34,335 nt of DNA from Streptomyces sp. ISL-11 (GCF_018614525.1 NZ_JAGGOL010000154.1:1-34335); one strand, 5' to 3'. Counted from the first letter of the stretch, positions 1 to 8,175 are shown. Translations and numbers: made by a program. The notes: generated from the sequence alone by a model not told the origin.

Positions 1-2
1 AC

Positions 3-1013
3 CGGCAGGTGGAGCGTCCGCGCCGGCCCCGCCCGGAGGAGCGCCGCTACGACGTGGGCAACGACGCCCCCGAGAACCGCGGCGCCCGTGGCGCGGCGGC
101 CCGCGGCGGTGCCAAGGGCGGCCCCCGCAGGAGCCCCACGGCCGGCTCCGGCGGCCGGGCCAGCGGCCCCGCCCGCGGCCGCTCCGTCCCGGCCCGCCCG
201 CGCGAGCTCGACGCCAAGATCGAGGAGCGCAACCGCGAGCGGCACAACAAGCCGCAGGTGAAGACGCCCAAGACGTTCCCCGGCGCCGAGCAGGAGGGCG
301 AGCGCCTGCAGAAGGTGCTGGCCCGGGCCGGCATGGGCTCGCGGCGCGCCTGCGAAGAGCTGATCGAGATGTCCCGCGTCGAGGTGAACGGCGAGATCGT
401 CACCGAGCAGGGCATGCGCGTGGACCCGGAGAAGGACGAGATCAAGGTCGACGGCCTGACCGTCGCCACCCAGTCCTACCTCTTCTTCGCGCTGAACAAG
501 CCGGCCGGCGTCGTCTCCACCATGGAGGACCCCGACGGCCGCCAGTGCCTCGGCGACTACGTCACCAACCGCGAGACCCGGCTCTTCCACGTCGGCCGTC
601 TCGACACGGAGACCGAGGGCATCATCCTGCTCACCAACCACGGTGAGCTGGCCCACCGCCTGACCCACCCGAAGTACGGCGTGCAGAAGACGTACCTCGC
701 CGCCATCACCGGCCCGCTGCCGCGCGACATCGGCAAGCAGCTCAAGAGCGGCATCCAGCTGGAGGACGGCTGGGCCCGCGCGGACAACTTCCGCGTGATC
801 CAGCAGACCGGCAAGAACTACCTGGTCGAGGTCACCCTCCACGAGGGCCGCAAGCACATCGTGCGCCGGATGCTCGCCGAGGCGGGCTTCCCGGTCGAGA
901 AGCTGGTCCGCACCAGCTTCGGCCCGATCCCGCTGGGCGACCAGAAGTCCGGCTGGCTGCGCCGCCTGACCAACACCGAGGTCGGCATGCTGATGCGCGA
1001 GGTCGACCTCTAG
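3..1013 (+). CDS. 23S rRNA pseudouridine synthase, RluB/RsuA type (5' partial)
   Basis: Isomerises a uridine in 23S rRNA to pseudouridine during ribosome assembly in the cytoplasm. Counting from the GTG at base 9, the first ~95 residues are a basic, Gly/Arg/Pro-rich disordered extension. An S4 RNA-binding domain follows (~98-150, starting ERLQKVLARAGMGSRRA), then the catalytic domain with NKPAG (~163-167) and the family motif GRLDTETEG containing the catalytic Asp (~199). The frame is open to the left edge, so the true start probably lies outside the window and the GTG at 9 is only an internal candidate. Long basic N-termini are common in actinobacterial members. The gene is followed 57 bases later by a nucleotidyltransferase on the same strand; no clear terminator was seen between them. 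Confidence 0.9.
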   Translation, partial: RQVERPRRPRPEERRYDVGNDAPENRGARGAAARGGAKGGPRRSPTAGSGGRASGPARGRSVPARPRELDAKIEERNRERHNKPQVKTPKTFPGAEQEGERLQKVLARAGMGSRRACEELIEMSRVEVNGEIVTEQGMRVDPEKDEIKVDGLTVATQSYLFFALNKPAGVVSTMEDPDGRQCLGDYVTNRETRLFHVGRLDTETEGIILLTNHGELAHRLTHPKYGVQKTYLAAITGPLPRDIGKQLKSGIQLEDGWARADNFRVIQQTGKNYLVEVTLHEGRKHIVRRMLAEAGFPVEKLVRTSFGPIPLGDQKSGWLRRLTNTEVGMLMREVDL

Positions 1014-1070
1014 GTCGTCGATCTCCGAATCCACGCGACCTGGCGTACCCGCAGCTGAAATGCTTGATCC

Positions 1071-1868
1071 ATGAGAGACATGGAGATACGAGCGGCCCGG
1101 CTGCGGGACGCCGGACTGCCGACGGAGGATCTGTCGCCCGTGCTCGCGGAGCAGGGGCATCCGCTGGTCTTCGCGACCGTTTCCGGAGCCCATCTGTACG
1201 GCTTCCCCTCCCGCGACTCCGACGTGGACCTGCGCGGCGCGCACCTGCTGCCGCTGGGCGATCTGATCGGTCTCCGGGAGGGCGAGGAGACCCAGTCCCT
1301 GATGGGGCCGCGCGGTGACGTCGAGATGGACCTCGTCACGCACGACCTGCGGAAGTTCGCCCGGATGATGCTGCGGCGCAACGGCTACGTCCTGGAGCAG
1401 CTGCTCTCGCCGCTCGTGGTCCGCACGAGCGAGACCCACGCCGAGCTCATCGCCCTGGCGCCCGGCGTGCTGACCCGCAACCACGCCCACCACTACCGCG
1501 GCTTCGCCGCCACCCAGTGGCGCCTGTTCGAGAAGCGGCGCGAGCTGAAGCCGCTGCTCTACACCCTGCGCGTGCTGCTCACCGGCATCCACCTCATGCG
1601 CAGCGGCGAGATCCAGGCCCACCTGCCCACCCTCCTCGGCCTGGTGCCCGCCCCCGGCTACGCCGCCGAGCTGATCGAGGCCAAGGCGGAGGCCGAGCAC
1701 GGCGAGGTCCGCGGTGTCGTGGACGACGCCCGGCTGCGGGCCGACATCGAGGCGCTGCACGCCGAGCTCGACGCCGCCGAGGCAGCCTCCCGGCTGCCGG
1801 AGAGCGCGTCCTCGCAGGCGCACGACGCCCTGCACGACTTGGTCGTACGGGCCAGAGCCGCGGGCTAG
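1071..1868 (+). CDS. Pol-beta-like nucleotidyltransferase (PF10127-like), copy 1
   Basis: 265 residues. The N-terminal part has a pol-beta nucleotidyltransferase signature: SGAHLYGF (~38-45) followed by D-V-D (~51-53), which would bind the metal ions. A conserved segment near 115-135 (RRNGYVLEQLLSPLVV) and a helical C-terminal half follow. This layout fits the predicted nucleotidyltransferases of PF10127, a family that includes RNA-repair-associated members; the substrate here is unknown. The ATG at 1071 has no strong ribosome site; ATG 1080 is an alternative. A second member of the same family lies convergent to it at 1950-2657, and the two share the active-site layout and the ExL..SPLV block. 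Family assignment is fairly secure; biological role is inference. Confidence 0.8.
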   Translation: MRDMEIRAARLRDAGLPTEDLSPVLAEQGHPLVFATVSGAHLYGFPSRDSDVDLRGAHLLPLGDLIGLREGEETQSLMGPRGDVEMDLVTHDLRKFARMMLRRNGYVLEQLLSPLVVRTSETHAELIALAPGVLTRNHAHHYRGFAATQWRLFEKRRELKPLLYTLRVLLTGIHLMRSGEIQAHLPTLLGLVPAPGYAAELIEAKAEAEHGEVRGVVDDARLRADIEALHAELDAAEAASRLPESASSQAHDALHDLVVRARAAG

Positions 1869-1873
1869 CGGGC

Positions 1874-2004
1874 GGCTGCGGGCCGTGTCGCGCACCACCG
1901 CTGCGCGGCGGTGTCCTCAAGCGCCGGACGGGCTGGGTTGCGGCTGAGCTCAGCCAATTCCAGCCTGTCCGGCGTTTGAGGACGCGCCCGCAGGGCGCTC
2001 GCCG
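1874..2004. repeat. Streptomycete intergenic inverted repeat, copy 1
   Basis: A palindromic element between two convergent genes. CTCAAGCGCCGGACGGGCTG (about 1917-1936) is matched by the near-perfect inverted arm CAGCCTGTCCGGCGTTTGAG (about 1962-1981). Its outer left part (GGCTGCGGGCCGTGTCGCGC, from 1874) and outer right part (GCGCCCGCAGGGCGCTCGCC) both recur, inverted, in the element at 7439-7689. It could act as a bidirectional terminator. It also contains the last codons and the stop of the leftward nucleotidyltransferase. Confidence 0.75.
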
Positions 2005-2657
2005 CGGTCCGGTTCCGCAGGCAGCGGCGTGCTCGCGGCCGCCGCCTCGGCCTCCTCCCACAGCCTCGTCATCCACGCCTCGGTCTCGGCCCAGGACACC
2101 TCACCGCGCCGGACGGCCAGCAGCCGCTCGCGCCGCTCACCCACGTCGAGGACGAGCCGGCCCGTGCGCAGCAGGTCCCCGGCGCTGATCAGCAGCCGCA
2201 GCAGGTGCATGGCGTGCTTCCAGCGCGGGGCGCCGTGGGTGCGCAGGTCCGCCTCCAGCTTGCGGCGCTGCCCCGTGGCGCATCCGGAGAAGGACTGGTG
2301 GGCGAGGCGGGAGAGGAATGCCTCCCGCAGGTCGAGGAGTTCCGCGCCGGTGGCGTCGAGGTGCTCGACGAGGGGGGAGTGCAGGCACTCCAGGACGTTG
2401 GGGTTGGCTCGCAGGGCCAGTTCGCAGAAGCGTTCCAGCTCCCATGAGAACCGCTCCTCGCCCGGCCCGTCGACGTGCGTGGGCGGCTTGGCGAAGCCCC
2501 AGAAGAGCGCGGTGGGCGCGACGTAGACACCGCGGCGGTCGGTGTCGCTCGCCTCCGTGGCCAGCCCGAAGGCGCGCGAGCCCATCACACAGGCGTAGAC
2601 CGTGTGGTCGGTCACCAGCGTGTGCGCGAGGGACGTCGGGGCGGAGGCGGTGGGCAT
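1950..2657 (-). CDS. Pol-beta-like nucleotidyltransferase (PF10127-like), copy 2
   Basis: 235 residues. The pol-beta signature is VMGSRAFGLATEASDTDRRG (G26-S27 and D38-T39-D40), followed by a segment ending ANPNVLECLHSPLVEH that parallels copy 1. Function: probable nucleotidyl transfer to an unknown RNA or small-molecule acceptor. The ATG at 2657 has no recognisable ribosome site, so a start slightly downstream (for example the GTG at the VTDHTV segment) is possible. The last ~17 residues (GERPAGASSNAGQAGIG) are encoded inside the intergenic repeat at 1874-2004, so the native C-terminus was probably shorter and the repeat supplied a new stop codon. Convergent with copy 1. Confidence 0.75.
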   Translation of the reverse strand: MPTASAPTSLAHTLVTDHTVYACVMGSRAFGLATEASDTDRRGVYVAPTALFWGFAKPPTHVDGPGEERFSWELERFCELALRANPNVLECLHSPLVEHLDATGAELLDLREAFLSRLAHQSFSGCATGQRRKLEADLRTHGAPRWKHAMHLLRLLISAGDLLRTGRLVLDVGERRERLLAVRRGEVSWAETEAWMTRLWEEAEAAAASTPLPAEPDRGERPAGASSNAGQAGIG

Positions 2658-2713
2658 GGGGGTGATGGTGACGGCCCGGGGGCGGTCACGTCACCCCGAT
2701 TCCCGCCCGCCGC

Positions 2714-3076
2714 TCAGGACCAGACGGCCAGGCCCGTCGCACGGCCCTCCTCGTCGCGCTGGATCTCCATCATCCCCTCGACCGCGTCCCGGTTGATCCG
2801 CCCGAAGACGTGCGGGAACAGCGTGGCCGGGTCGACGCCCGGCGGCGGGGCCGGCGCGGCGGCCTCCCACCGGACCATCACGTCCAGTTTGTGCTCGTCG
2901 ATCAGGAGCACCATCAGCGGGCCGGGCGTCTCGCGGTAGAAGGCGGTGGCCACCGCGAGCGTGGTCTCCTCGTCGGGAGAGCAGTGCACGAAGCCTTCGT
3001 CGGAGAGGGAGGCGGGGGAGTACGGGCGGTCGGGAACGGCCAGCCAGTCGTCCAGGGGCACCACGTGGTAGATCAT
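2714..3076 (-). CDS. DUF952 domain protein
   Basis: 120 residues starting MIYHVVPLDDW and filling the usual length of the DUF952 family. Conserved features visible are the MIYHV start, the block EGFVHCSP (~27-34), LLIDEHKL (~57-64) and the Phe-Pro-His-x-Phe-Gly segment (LFPHVFGRIN, ~86-95). Members are small cytosolic proteins of unknown function, sometimes annotated as glutathione S-transferase-like. ATG 3076 was chosen because the family begins exactly there; a much longer open frame upstream is antisense to tyrA and cmk. Divergent from tyrA across about 200 bases. Confidence 0.85.
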   Translation of the reverse strand: MIYHVVPLDDWLAVPDRPYSPASLSDEGFVHCSPDEETTLAVATAFYRETPGPLMVLLIDEHKLDVMVRWEAAAPAPPPGVDPATLFPHVFGRINRDAVEGMMEIQRDEEGRATGLAVWS

Positions 3077-3277
3077 GGGCACGGTTGTACCGGACGCGGG
3101 GCCGCCCGTGGCGGAGGGGCGGGGGCGAACCGGGCGGAACGGCCGGCCGACGGGCTGGCTAGGCTGGACCGGCACGCACGGCGGCCCGGTCCGCGGCCGC
3201 GCCGCCGACCCCGTACGCCCGTCCGTCCCGTCATGATCACCCCGGCGCCCCGGCCGCCCCCCGCAAGGACATCGCCA

Positions 3278-4363
3278 GTGAGAACCGCCCTCGTCATCGG
3301 TACCGGACTGATCGGCACCTCGGCCGCGCTCGCCCTCGCCGGCCGCGGCGTCCACGTCCACCTCGTGGACCACGACCCGGCCCAGGCGCGTACGGCCGCG
3401 GCCCTCGGCGCCGGCACCGACCAGGCGCCCGACGGGCCCGTCGACCTCGCGATCGTCGCCGTGCCGCCCGCGCATGTCGCGGCCACCCTCGCCGAGGCCA
3501 TCCGCGGCGGTGTCGCGCGCGGCTACCTGGACGTCGCCAGCGTCAAGGGCGGCCCGCGCCGGGAGCTGGAGGCGCTCGGCTGCGACCTCACCGCCTACCT
3601 CGGCACGCACCCCATGGCCGGCCGGGAGCGCTCCGGGCCGCTGGCGGCGGGCGCCGACCTCTTCGAGGGCCGGCCCTGGGTGCTCACGCCCACCCGCGAC
3701 ACCGACACCGAGGTCCTCAACCTCGCCCTCGAACTGGTCGCCCTGTGCCGGGCCGTGCCCGTCGTCATGGACGCCGACGCCCACGACCGGGCCGTCGCGC
3801 TCGTCTCGCACACCCCGCAGCTGGTCTCCAGCATGGTCGCGGCCCGCCTCCGGGACGCGGACGAGACGGCCGTGCGCCTGTGCGGCCAGGGCATCCGCGA
3901 CGTGACCCGCATCGCCGCGTCCGACCCCCGGATGTGGATCGACATCCTGTCCGCCAACCCCGGGCCGGTCGCCGACGTGCTCTCCGCCGTCGCCGCCGAC
4001 CTCGACGAGACCGTACGGGCCCTGCGCGCCCTGGACACCGGCGACGAGGACAAGCGCGCCGAGGGCGCCACCGGCATCGAGGACGTGCTGCGGCGAGGCA
4101 ACGCCGGCCGGACCCGGGTGCCGGGCAAGCACGGCGCGGCCCCGGCGGTCTACGAGACGGTGACCGTCATGATCGGGGACCAGCCGGGCGAGCTGGCGCG
4201 GATCTTCGCGGACGCCGGCCGGGCCGGCGTGAACATCGAGGACGTCCGCATCGAGCACGCCACCGGCCAGCAGGCGGGTCTGATCCAGCTGATGGTCGAG
4301 CCGGCCGCCGTGCCGGGCCTGGTGGCGACCCTGCGGGAGCGGGGCTGGTCGATCCGGCAGTAG
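3278..4363 (+). CDS. tyrA: Prephenate dehydrogenase with C-terminal ACT domain
   Basis: Oxidative decarboxylation of prephenate (or arogenate) in tyrosine biosynthesis; cytosolic. 361 residues from the GTG at 3278. A Rossmann motif GTGLIG (8-13) follows the initiator closely; GTHPMAGRE (109-117) and SHTPQ (177-181) carry the family's catalytic/binding histidines. An ACT regulatory domain spans about 292-361 (VYETVTVMIGDQPGELARIF onward), suggesting feedback control by an amino acid, most likely tyrosine. The start is set by GCAAGGAC about 9 bases upstream; an in-frame ATG at 3233 would add 15 Pro-rich residues and lacks a ribosome site. First gene of a rightward run with cmk, the acyltransferase and der. 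Confidence 0.92.
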   Translation: MRTALVIGTGLIGTSAALALAGRGVHVHLVDHDPAQARTAAALGAGTDQAPDGPVDLAIVAVPPAHVAATLAEAIRGGVARGYLDVASVKGGPRRELEALGCDLTAYLGTHPMAGRERSGPLAAGADLFEGRPWVLTPTRDTDTEVLNLALELVALCRAVPVVMDADAHDRAVALVSHTPQLVSSMVAARLRDADETAVRLCGQGIRDVTRIAASDPRMWIDILSANPGPVADVLSAVAADLDETVRALRALDTGDEDKRAEGATGIEDVLRRGNAGRTRVPGKHGAAPAVYETVTVMIGDQPGELARIFADAGRAGVNIEDVRIEHATGQQAGLIQLMVEPAAVPGLVATLRERGWSIRQ

Positions 4364-4480
4364 GCCCGGCGTGAGGACGGGCGGTGAGCCAGTAACCTTG
4401 TCTGAGGCCGCACAGGGCCCGACCGGGACCGTGCCGCCGAAAATCCCTCCGCCACGTGCACAAGGAAGGTGTCTGACACC

Positions 4481-5230
4481 GTGGACAGTGCTGCCAACGC
4501 CGCCAACGCCGCAACCGCCGCCCGAAAGGCGACGGCAGCGGTCGTCGTGGGCATCGACGGGCCTTCCGGCACGGGCAAGTCCAGCACGTCCAAGGCCGTG
4601 GCCGCCAAGCTCGGCCTGCGCTACCTGGACACCGGCGCCCAGTACCGGGCGATCACCTGGTGGATGCTGAGCAACGGCATCGACGTGAACGACGCCGAGG
4701 CCGTCGCCGACGCCGCGGGCAAGCCCGTGATCGTCTCCGGCACCGACCCGTCCGCGCCGACCATCGCGGTCGACGGCGCCGACGCCGCGGCCCCCATCCG
4801 CACCCAGGAGGTCACCTCCGCCGTCAGTGCCGTCAGCGCGGTGCCGGAGGTGCGCTCCCGGATGACCGAGCTCCAGCGGGCCATCGCCGCCGAGGCGCCG
4901 GCCGGCATCGTCGTCGAGGGCCGCGACATCGGCACCACGGTGCTCCCGGACGCCGACGTCAAGATCTTCCTGACCGCGTCGGCCGAGGCCCGCGCGGCCC
5001 GCCGCAGCGGCGAGCTCAAGGGCAAGGAGGCCGTCGACCTGGCGGCCACCCAGGCCGCGCTGGTCAAGCGGGACGCCGCCGACTCGGGCCGCAAGACCTC
5101 GCCGCTCGCCAAGGCCGGCGACGCGGTCGAGGTGGACACCACCGAGCTGACCCTGGAGCAGGTCATCGAGTGCGTGGTGACCCTGATCGAGGAGAAGCGC
5201 ACGGCGATCGAGGAGACGCGGTCGGCGTGA
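4481..5230 (+). CDS. cmk: Cytidylate kinase
   Basis: Phosphorylates CMP/dCMP with ATP in pyrimidine nucleotide recycling. 249 residues from GTG 4481. The P-loop GPSGTGKSS lies at 27-35, LRYLDTGAQYRA is the substrate-binding region after it, VVEGRDIGTTVLPDAD is the conserved central block, and the LID region with KRDAADSGRKTSPL lies near the end. An upstream in-frame GTG (4469) sits inside the AAGGAAGG ribosome site, so GTG 4481, 11 bases downstream of that site, is the better start. The stop overlaps the acyltransferase start (GTGA, 5227-5230), showing translational coupling. Confidence 0.93.
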   Translation: MDSAANAANAATAARKATAAVVVGIDGPSGTGKSSTSKAVAAKLGLRYLDTGAQYRAITWWMLSNGIDVNDAEAVADAAGKPVIVSGTDPSAPTIAVDGADAAAPIRTQEVTSAVSAVSAVPEVRSRMTELQRAIAAEAPAGIVVEGRDIGTTVLPDADVKIFLTASAEARAARRSGELKGKEAVDLAATQAALVKRDAADSGRKTSPLAKAGDAVEVDTTELTLEQVIECVVTLIEEKRTAIEETRSA

Positions 5231-5868
5231 GCGCGTCCGCATCCGGTGCCGCCGTCGGCCGGCGGATCGGCATCGGCCTGATGTACGGGCTGTGGAAGCC
5301 CCGTGTGCTGGGCGCCTGGCGGGTGCCCGCCGCGGGGCCCGTCATCATGGCCGTCAACCACTCCCACAACCTCGACGGCCCCATGCTGATGGGCACCGCG
5401 CCCCGGCCGGTGCACTTCCTGATCAAAAAAGAGGCGTTCATCGGCCCGCTGGACCCGTTCCTGCGCGGGATCGGCCAGCTGAAGGTCGACCGGAGCACCA
5501 CCGACCGCACCGCGATCACCGGGGCCCTGGACGTCCTGGCGGCCGGCGGCGCCCTGGGGATCTTCCCCGAGGGCACCCGGGGCGAGGGCGACTTCGCGTC
5601 GCTGCGCGCCGGGCTCGCCTACTTCGCGCTGCGGTCCGGTGCGCCGATCGTGCCGGTGGCGGTGCTCGGCAGCGCCGAGCGGCGGAGCCGGGCGATACGG
5701 GCGCTGCCGCCGCTGCGCAGCCGGGTCGACGTCGTCTTCGGCGACGCCTTCGAGGCGGGCGACGGCAGCGGCCGGCGCACCCGCAAGGCGCTGGACGAGG
5801 CGACCGTACGCATCCAGGAGCGGCTGAGCGCACACCTGGCGGATGCCAGGCGCTTCACCGGCCGCTGA
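5227..5868 (+). CDS. 1-acyl-glycerol-3-phosphate acyltransferase-like (PlsC family)
   Basis: 213 residues. Likely transfers an acyl chain to a lysophosphatidic-acid-type acceptor at the inner face of the membrane. Motif I NHSHNLD (44-50, H and D catalytic), a KKEAF segment (67-71) and motif III FPEGTRGEGD (113-122) are typical of PlsC. The N-terminus (IGIGLMYGLWKPRVLG) is probably membrane-associated. The start GTG overlaps the cmk stop by 4 bases. Adjacency of Cmk, PlsC-like protein and Der is a known actinobacterial arrangement. The exact acceptor is not visible in the sequence. Confidence 0.9.
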   Translation: MSASASGAAVGRRIGIGLMYGLWKPRVLGAWRVPAAGPVIMAVNHSHNLDGPMLMGTAPRPVHFLIKKEAFIGPLDPFLRGIGQLKVDRSTTDRTAITGALDVLAAGGALGIFPEGTRGEGDFASLRAGLAYFALRSGAPIVPVAVLGSAERRSRAIRALPPLRSRVDVVFGDAFEAGDGSGRRTRKALDEATVRIQERLSAHLADARRFTGR

Positions 5869-5929
5869 ACGAGACTTGAGTAGCGGGCCGTAAGGGTCCG
5901 CCGATGACGAAGAACGAGGAACGGACTTC

Positions 5930-7390
5930 ATGAACGACCAGATCCACTCCGGCGACGAGCACGGTGAGCTTGGCGACGCCGAGTACGCGGAGTTCATGGA
6001 GCTCGCAACGCAGGAAGGCTTCGACGCCGAGGAGATCGAGGGCGCGCTGGACGAGGCCGGGCACGGCCCGCTGCCCGTCCTCGCCGTCGTCGGCCGCCCC
6101 AACGTCGGCAAGTCCACGCTGGTGAACCGCATCATCGGCCGCCGCGAGGCCGTCGTCCAGGACATGCCCGGCGTCACCCGCGACCGCGTCACCTACGAGG
6201 CCGAGTGGGCCGGCCGCCGCTTCAAGGTCGTCGACACCGGCGGCTGGGAGCAGGACGTCCTCGGCCTCGACGCCTCCGTCGCCGCCCAGGCCGAGTACGC
6301 CATCGAGACCGCCGACGCGGTCGTCTTCGTCGTCGACTCCACCGTCGGCGCCACCGACACCGACGAGGCCGTCGTCAAGCTGCTGCGCCGGGCCGGCAAG
6401 CCCGTCGTGCTCTGCGCCAACAAGGTCGACGGCCAGTCCGGCGAGGCCGACGCGGCCGCCCTGTGGTCGCTCGGCCTCGGCATGCCGCACCCGGTCTCCT
6501 CGCTGCACGGCCGCGGTACGGGCGACATGCTCGACGCCGTCCTGGAGGCACTGCCCGAGGCACCGGCCCAGACCTTCGGCGCCGGCATCGGCGGTCCCCG
6601 CCGCATCGCCCTGATCGGCCGCCCGAACGTCGGCAAGTCCTCGCTCCTGAACAAGGTCGCGGGCGAGGAGCGGGTCGTCGTCAACGAGCTGGCCGGCACC
6701 ACCCGTGACCCGGTCGACGAGCTGATCGAGCTCGGCGGCGTGACGTGGAAGTTCGTCGACACCGCCGGTATCCGCCGCCGCGTGCACCTCCAGGAGGGCG
6801 CCGACTACTACGCCTCCCTGCGTACCGCCGCCGCCGTGGAGAAGGCCGAGGTCGCGGTCATCCTCATCGACGCGAGCGAGTCCATCAGCGTCCAGGACCA
6901 GCGGATCATCACCATGGCCGTCGAGGCCGGCCGCGCCATCGTCCTCGCGATGAACAAGTGGGACACCCTCGACGAGGAGCGCCGCTACTACCTGGAGCGG
7001 GAGATCGAGACCGAGCTCCAGCAGATCGCGTGGGCGCCCCGCGTCAACGTCTCGGCCCGCACCGGCCGGCACATGGAGCGGCTCGTCCCGGCGATCGAGA
7101 CGGCCCTGGCGGGCTGGGAGACGCGCGTACCGACCGGGCGCCTGAACGCCTTCCTCGGTGAGCTCGTCGCCGCCCACCCGCACCCGATCCGCGGCGGCAA
7201 GCAGCCCCGCATCCTCTTCGGCACCCAGGCGGGCACCAAGCCGCCGCGGTTCGTGCTCTTCGCCTCCGGCTTCATCGAGGCGGGCTACCGGCGCTTCGTC
7301 GAGCGCCGGCTGCGCGAGGAGTTCGGCTTCGAGGGAACGCCGATCCACATCAGCGTGCGGGTGCGTGAGAAGCGGTCCCGCAAGAAGTAG
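5930..7390 (+). CDS. der: Ribosome-associated GTPase Der (EngA)
   Basis: Tandem GTPase needed for maturation of the 50S subunit. 486 residues: an acidic N-terminal extension of ~47 residues, G domain 1 with GRPNVGKS at 55-62 and NKVD (CANKVDGQ) further on, and G domain 2 with a second GRPNVGKSS near 230 and MNKWD near 343. The KH-like C-terminal domain ends in VREKRSRKK. Two G domains in one chain identify Der. ATG 5930 is preceded by GAGGA at a 9-base distance. A perfect 12-base hairpin terminator follows the stop. Confidence 0.96.
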   Translation: MNDQIHSGDEHGELGDAEYAEFMELATQEGFDAEEIEGALDEAGHGPLPVLAVVGRPNVGKSTLVNRIIGRREAVVQDMPGVTRDRVTYEAEWAGRRFKVVDTGGWEQDVLGLDASVAAQAEYAIETADAVVFVVDSTVGATDTDEAVVKLLRRAGKPVVLCANKVDGQSGEADAAALWSLGLGMPHPVSSLHGRGTGDMLDAVLEALPEAPAQTFGAGIGGPRRIALIGRPNVGKSSLLNKVAGEERVVVNELAGTTRDPVDELIELGGVTWKFVDTAGIRRRVHLQEGADYYASLRTAAAVEKAEVAVILIDASESISVQDQRIITMAVEAGRAIVLAMNKWDTLDEERRYYLEREIETELQQIAWAPRVNVSARTGRHMERLVPAIETALAGWETRVPTGRLNAFLGELVAAHPHPIRGGKQPRILFGTQAGTKPPRFVLFASGFIEAGYRRFVERRLREEFGFEGTPIHISVRVREKRSRKK

Positions 7391-7397
7391 CCGGCGA

Positions 7398-7426
7398 ACG
7401 GCCCCGGGCGGCGAGCCCGGGGCCGT
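7398..7426 (+). terminator. Hairpin terminator after der
   Basis: Perfect 12-base inverted repeat ACGGCCCCGGGC / GCCCGGGGCCGT with a 5-base loop (7410-7414), beginning 8 bases after the der stop. There is no T-run, as usual in streptomycetes. Confidence 0.8.
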
Positions 7427-7438
7427 CGCTAGGGGGTG

Positions 7439-7689
7439 TCCGGCGGATCTTCGGCTGCGGGCTGTCTTCGCCGCCTGCGGCGGCGAGCGCCCTGCGGGCG
7501 CGTCCTCAATCTCCCCCAGCTACCGCTGGGGGTGCCCCCAACGGGCTTGATTCGGCTGGGCTCAGCCGCTTCAGCCTGTCCGGCGATTGAGGACACAGCA
7601 CAGCAGCCCGTCCGGCGATTGAGGACACCGCCGCGCAGCGGTGGTGCGCACGACACGGCCCGCAGTGCCCGCTCACATGATCCGCCGGG
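7439..7689. repeat. Composite streptomycete intergenic repeat, copy 2
   Basis: A 251-base element bounded by 10-base inverted ends, CCGGCGGATC (7439-7448) and GATCCGCCGG (7680-7689); inside them CTGCGGGCTGT and ACGGCCCGCAG are also inverted. Its right half, reverse-complemented, nearly equals the left half of the repeat at 1874-2004. Its left half matches that element's other arm up to GCGTCCTCAAT, where a different hairpin repeat (CCCCCAGC-tacc-GCTGGGGG, 7513-7532) interrupts it. The unit CCGTCCGGCGATTGAGGACA is present twice in tandem with small changes. It fills the gap between der and the convergent hypothetical gene. Confidence 0.75.
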
Positions 7690-7696
7690 CTACGGC

Positions 7697-8086
7697 CTAG
7701 AAGCCGCGCATGCGGCCGTCACGCGGAGCGGGCGGCAGCGCGGCGGGTACCTGCCCGCCGCGCTGCCGCCCGTAGTGCGTGTCCCAGCCGGAGTAGGCCG
7801 ACTGGCCCGGATAGCCCGGCTGTCCGCCGAGCTGGCCGAAATGCGCCTGCCCGCCGTACGAGCCGTAGCCGGCGAGCTGGGAGCCGAACCCCGCGAAGCT
7901 CAGGTCCTCCTCGCCCGACCGGTCGAAGGGAAGAGCCCGGAACAGGCGGCGGTACTCGGAGTAGAGCGCATCGTAGATCGGGGTCACCGAGGCGGGGTGG
8001 CTCTGGGGGGCGGCATCGCGGGACGGTCGCATACCGGGAATGTGATTCGGGTACGGGAACCGGGAGGCGGGCTCGTATGAGTGCAC
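7697..8086 (-). CDS. Small hypothetical protein with Gly/Tyr/Gln-rich tail
   Basis: 129 residues from the GTG at 8086 (start uncertain; ATG 8032 would give 111 residues, and neither has a strong ribosome site). The N-terminal half contains a helical stretch (VTPIYDALYSEYRRLFRAL) that looks like the conserved core. The last ~65 residues are low-complexity, rich in G, Y, Q, S and A (for example SQLAGYGSYGGQAHFGQLGG), ending RDGRMRGF, and are probably disordered. No signal peptide or membrane segment. It probably shares a transcript with the leftward gene at 8176-8976, 89 bases upstream. Function not recognised. Confidence 0.65.
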   Translation of the reverse strand: MHSYEPASRFPYPNHIPGMRPSRDAAPQSHPASVTPIYDALYSEYRRLFRALPFDRSGEEDLSFAGFGSQLAGYGSYGGQAHFGQLGGQPGYPGQSAYSGWDTHYGRQRGGQVPAALPPAPRDGRMRGF

Positions 8087-8175
8087 ATATGAGCCAACGA
8101 GCCCGTGGCCCGTGGGATGCGGCCCGGGACGCGAATGGCCCGCCGGCACGTGGCGGGCGGGGGGCACGGCGCCGA

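Noticed and set aside
2714..5242. A very long leftward open frame of over 800 codons antisense to tyrA and cmk
   Set aside because: Only its last 120 codons (DUF952) are a real gene; the rest is an antisense shadow of GC-biased coding DNA with low-complexity composition.
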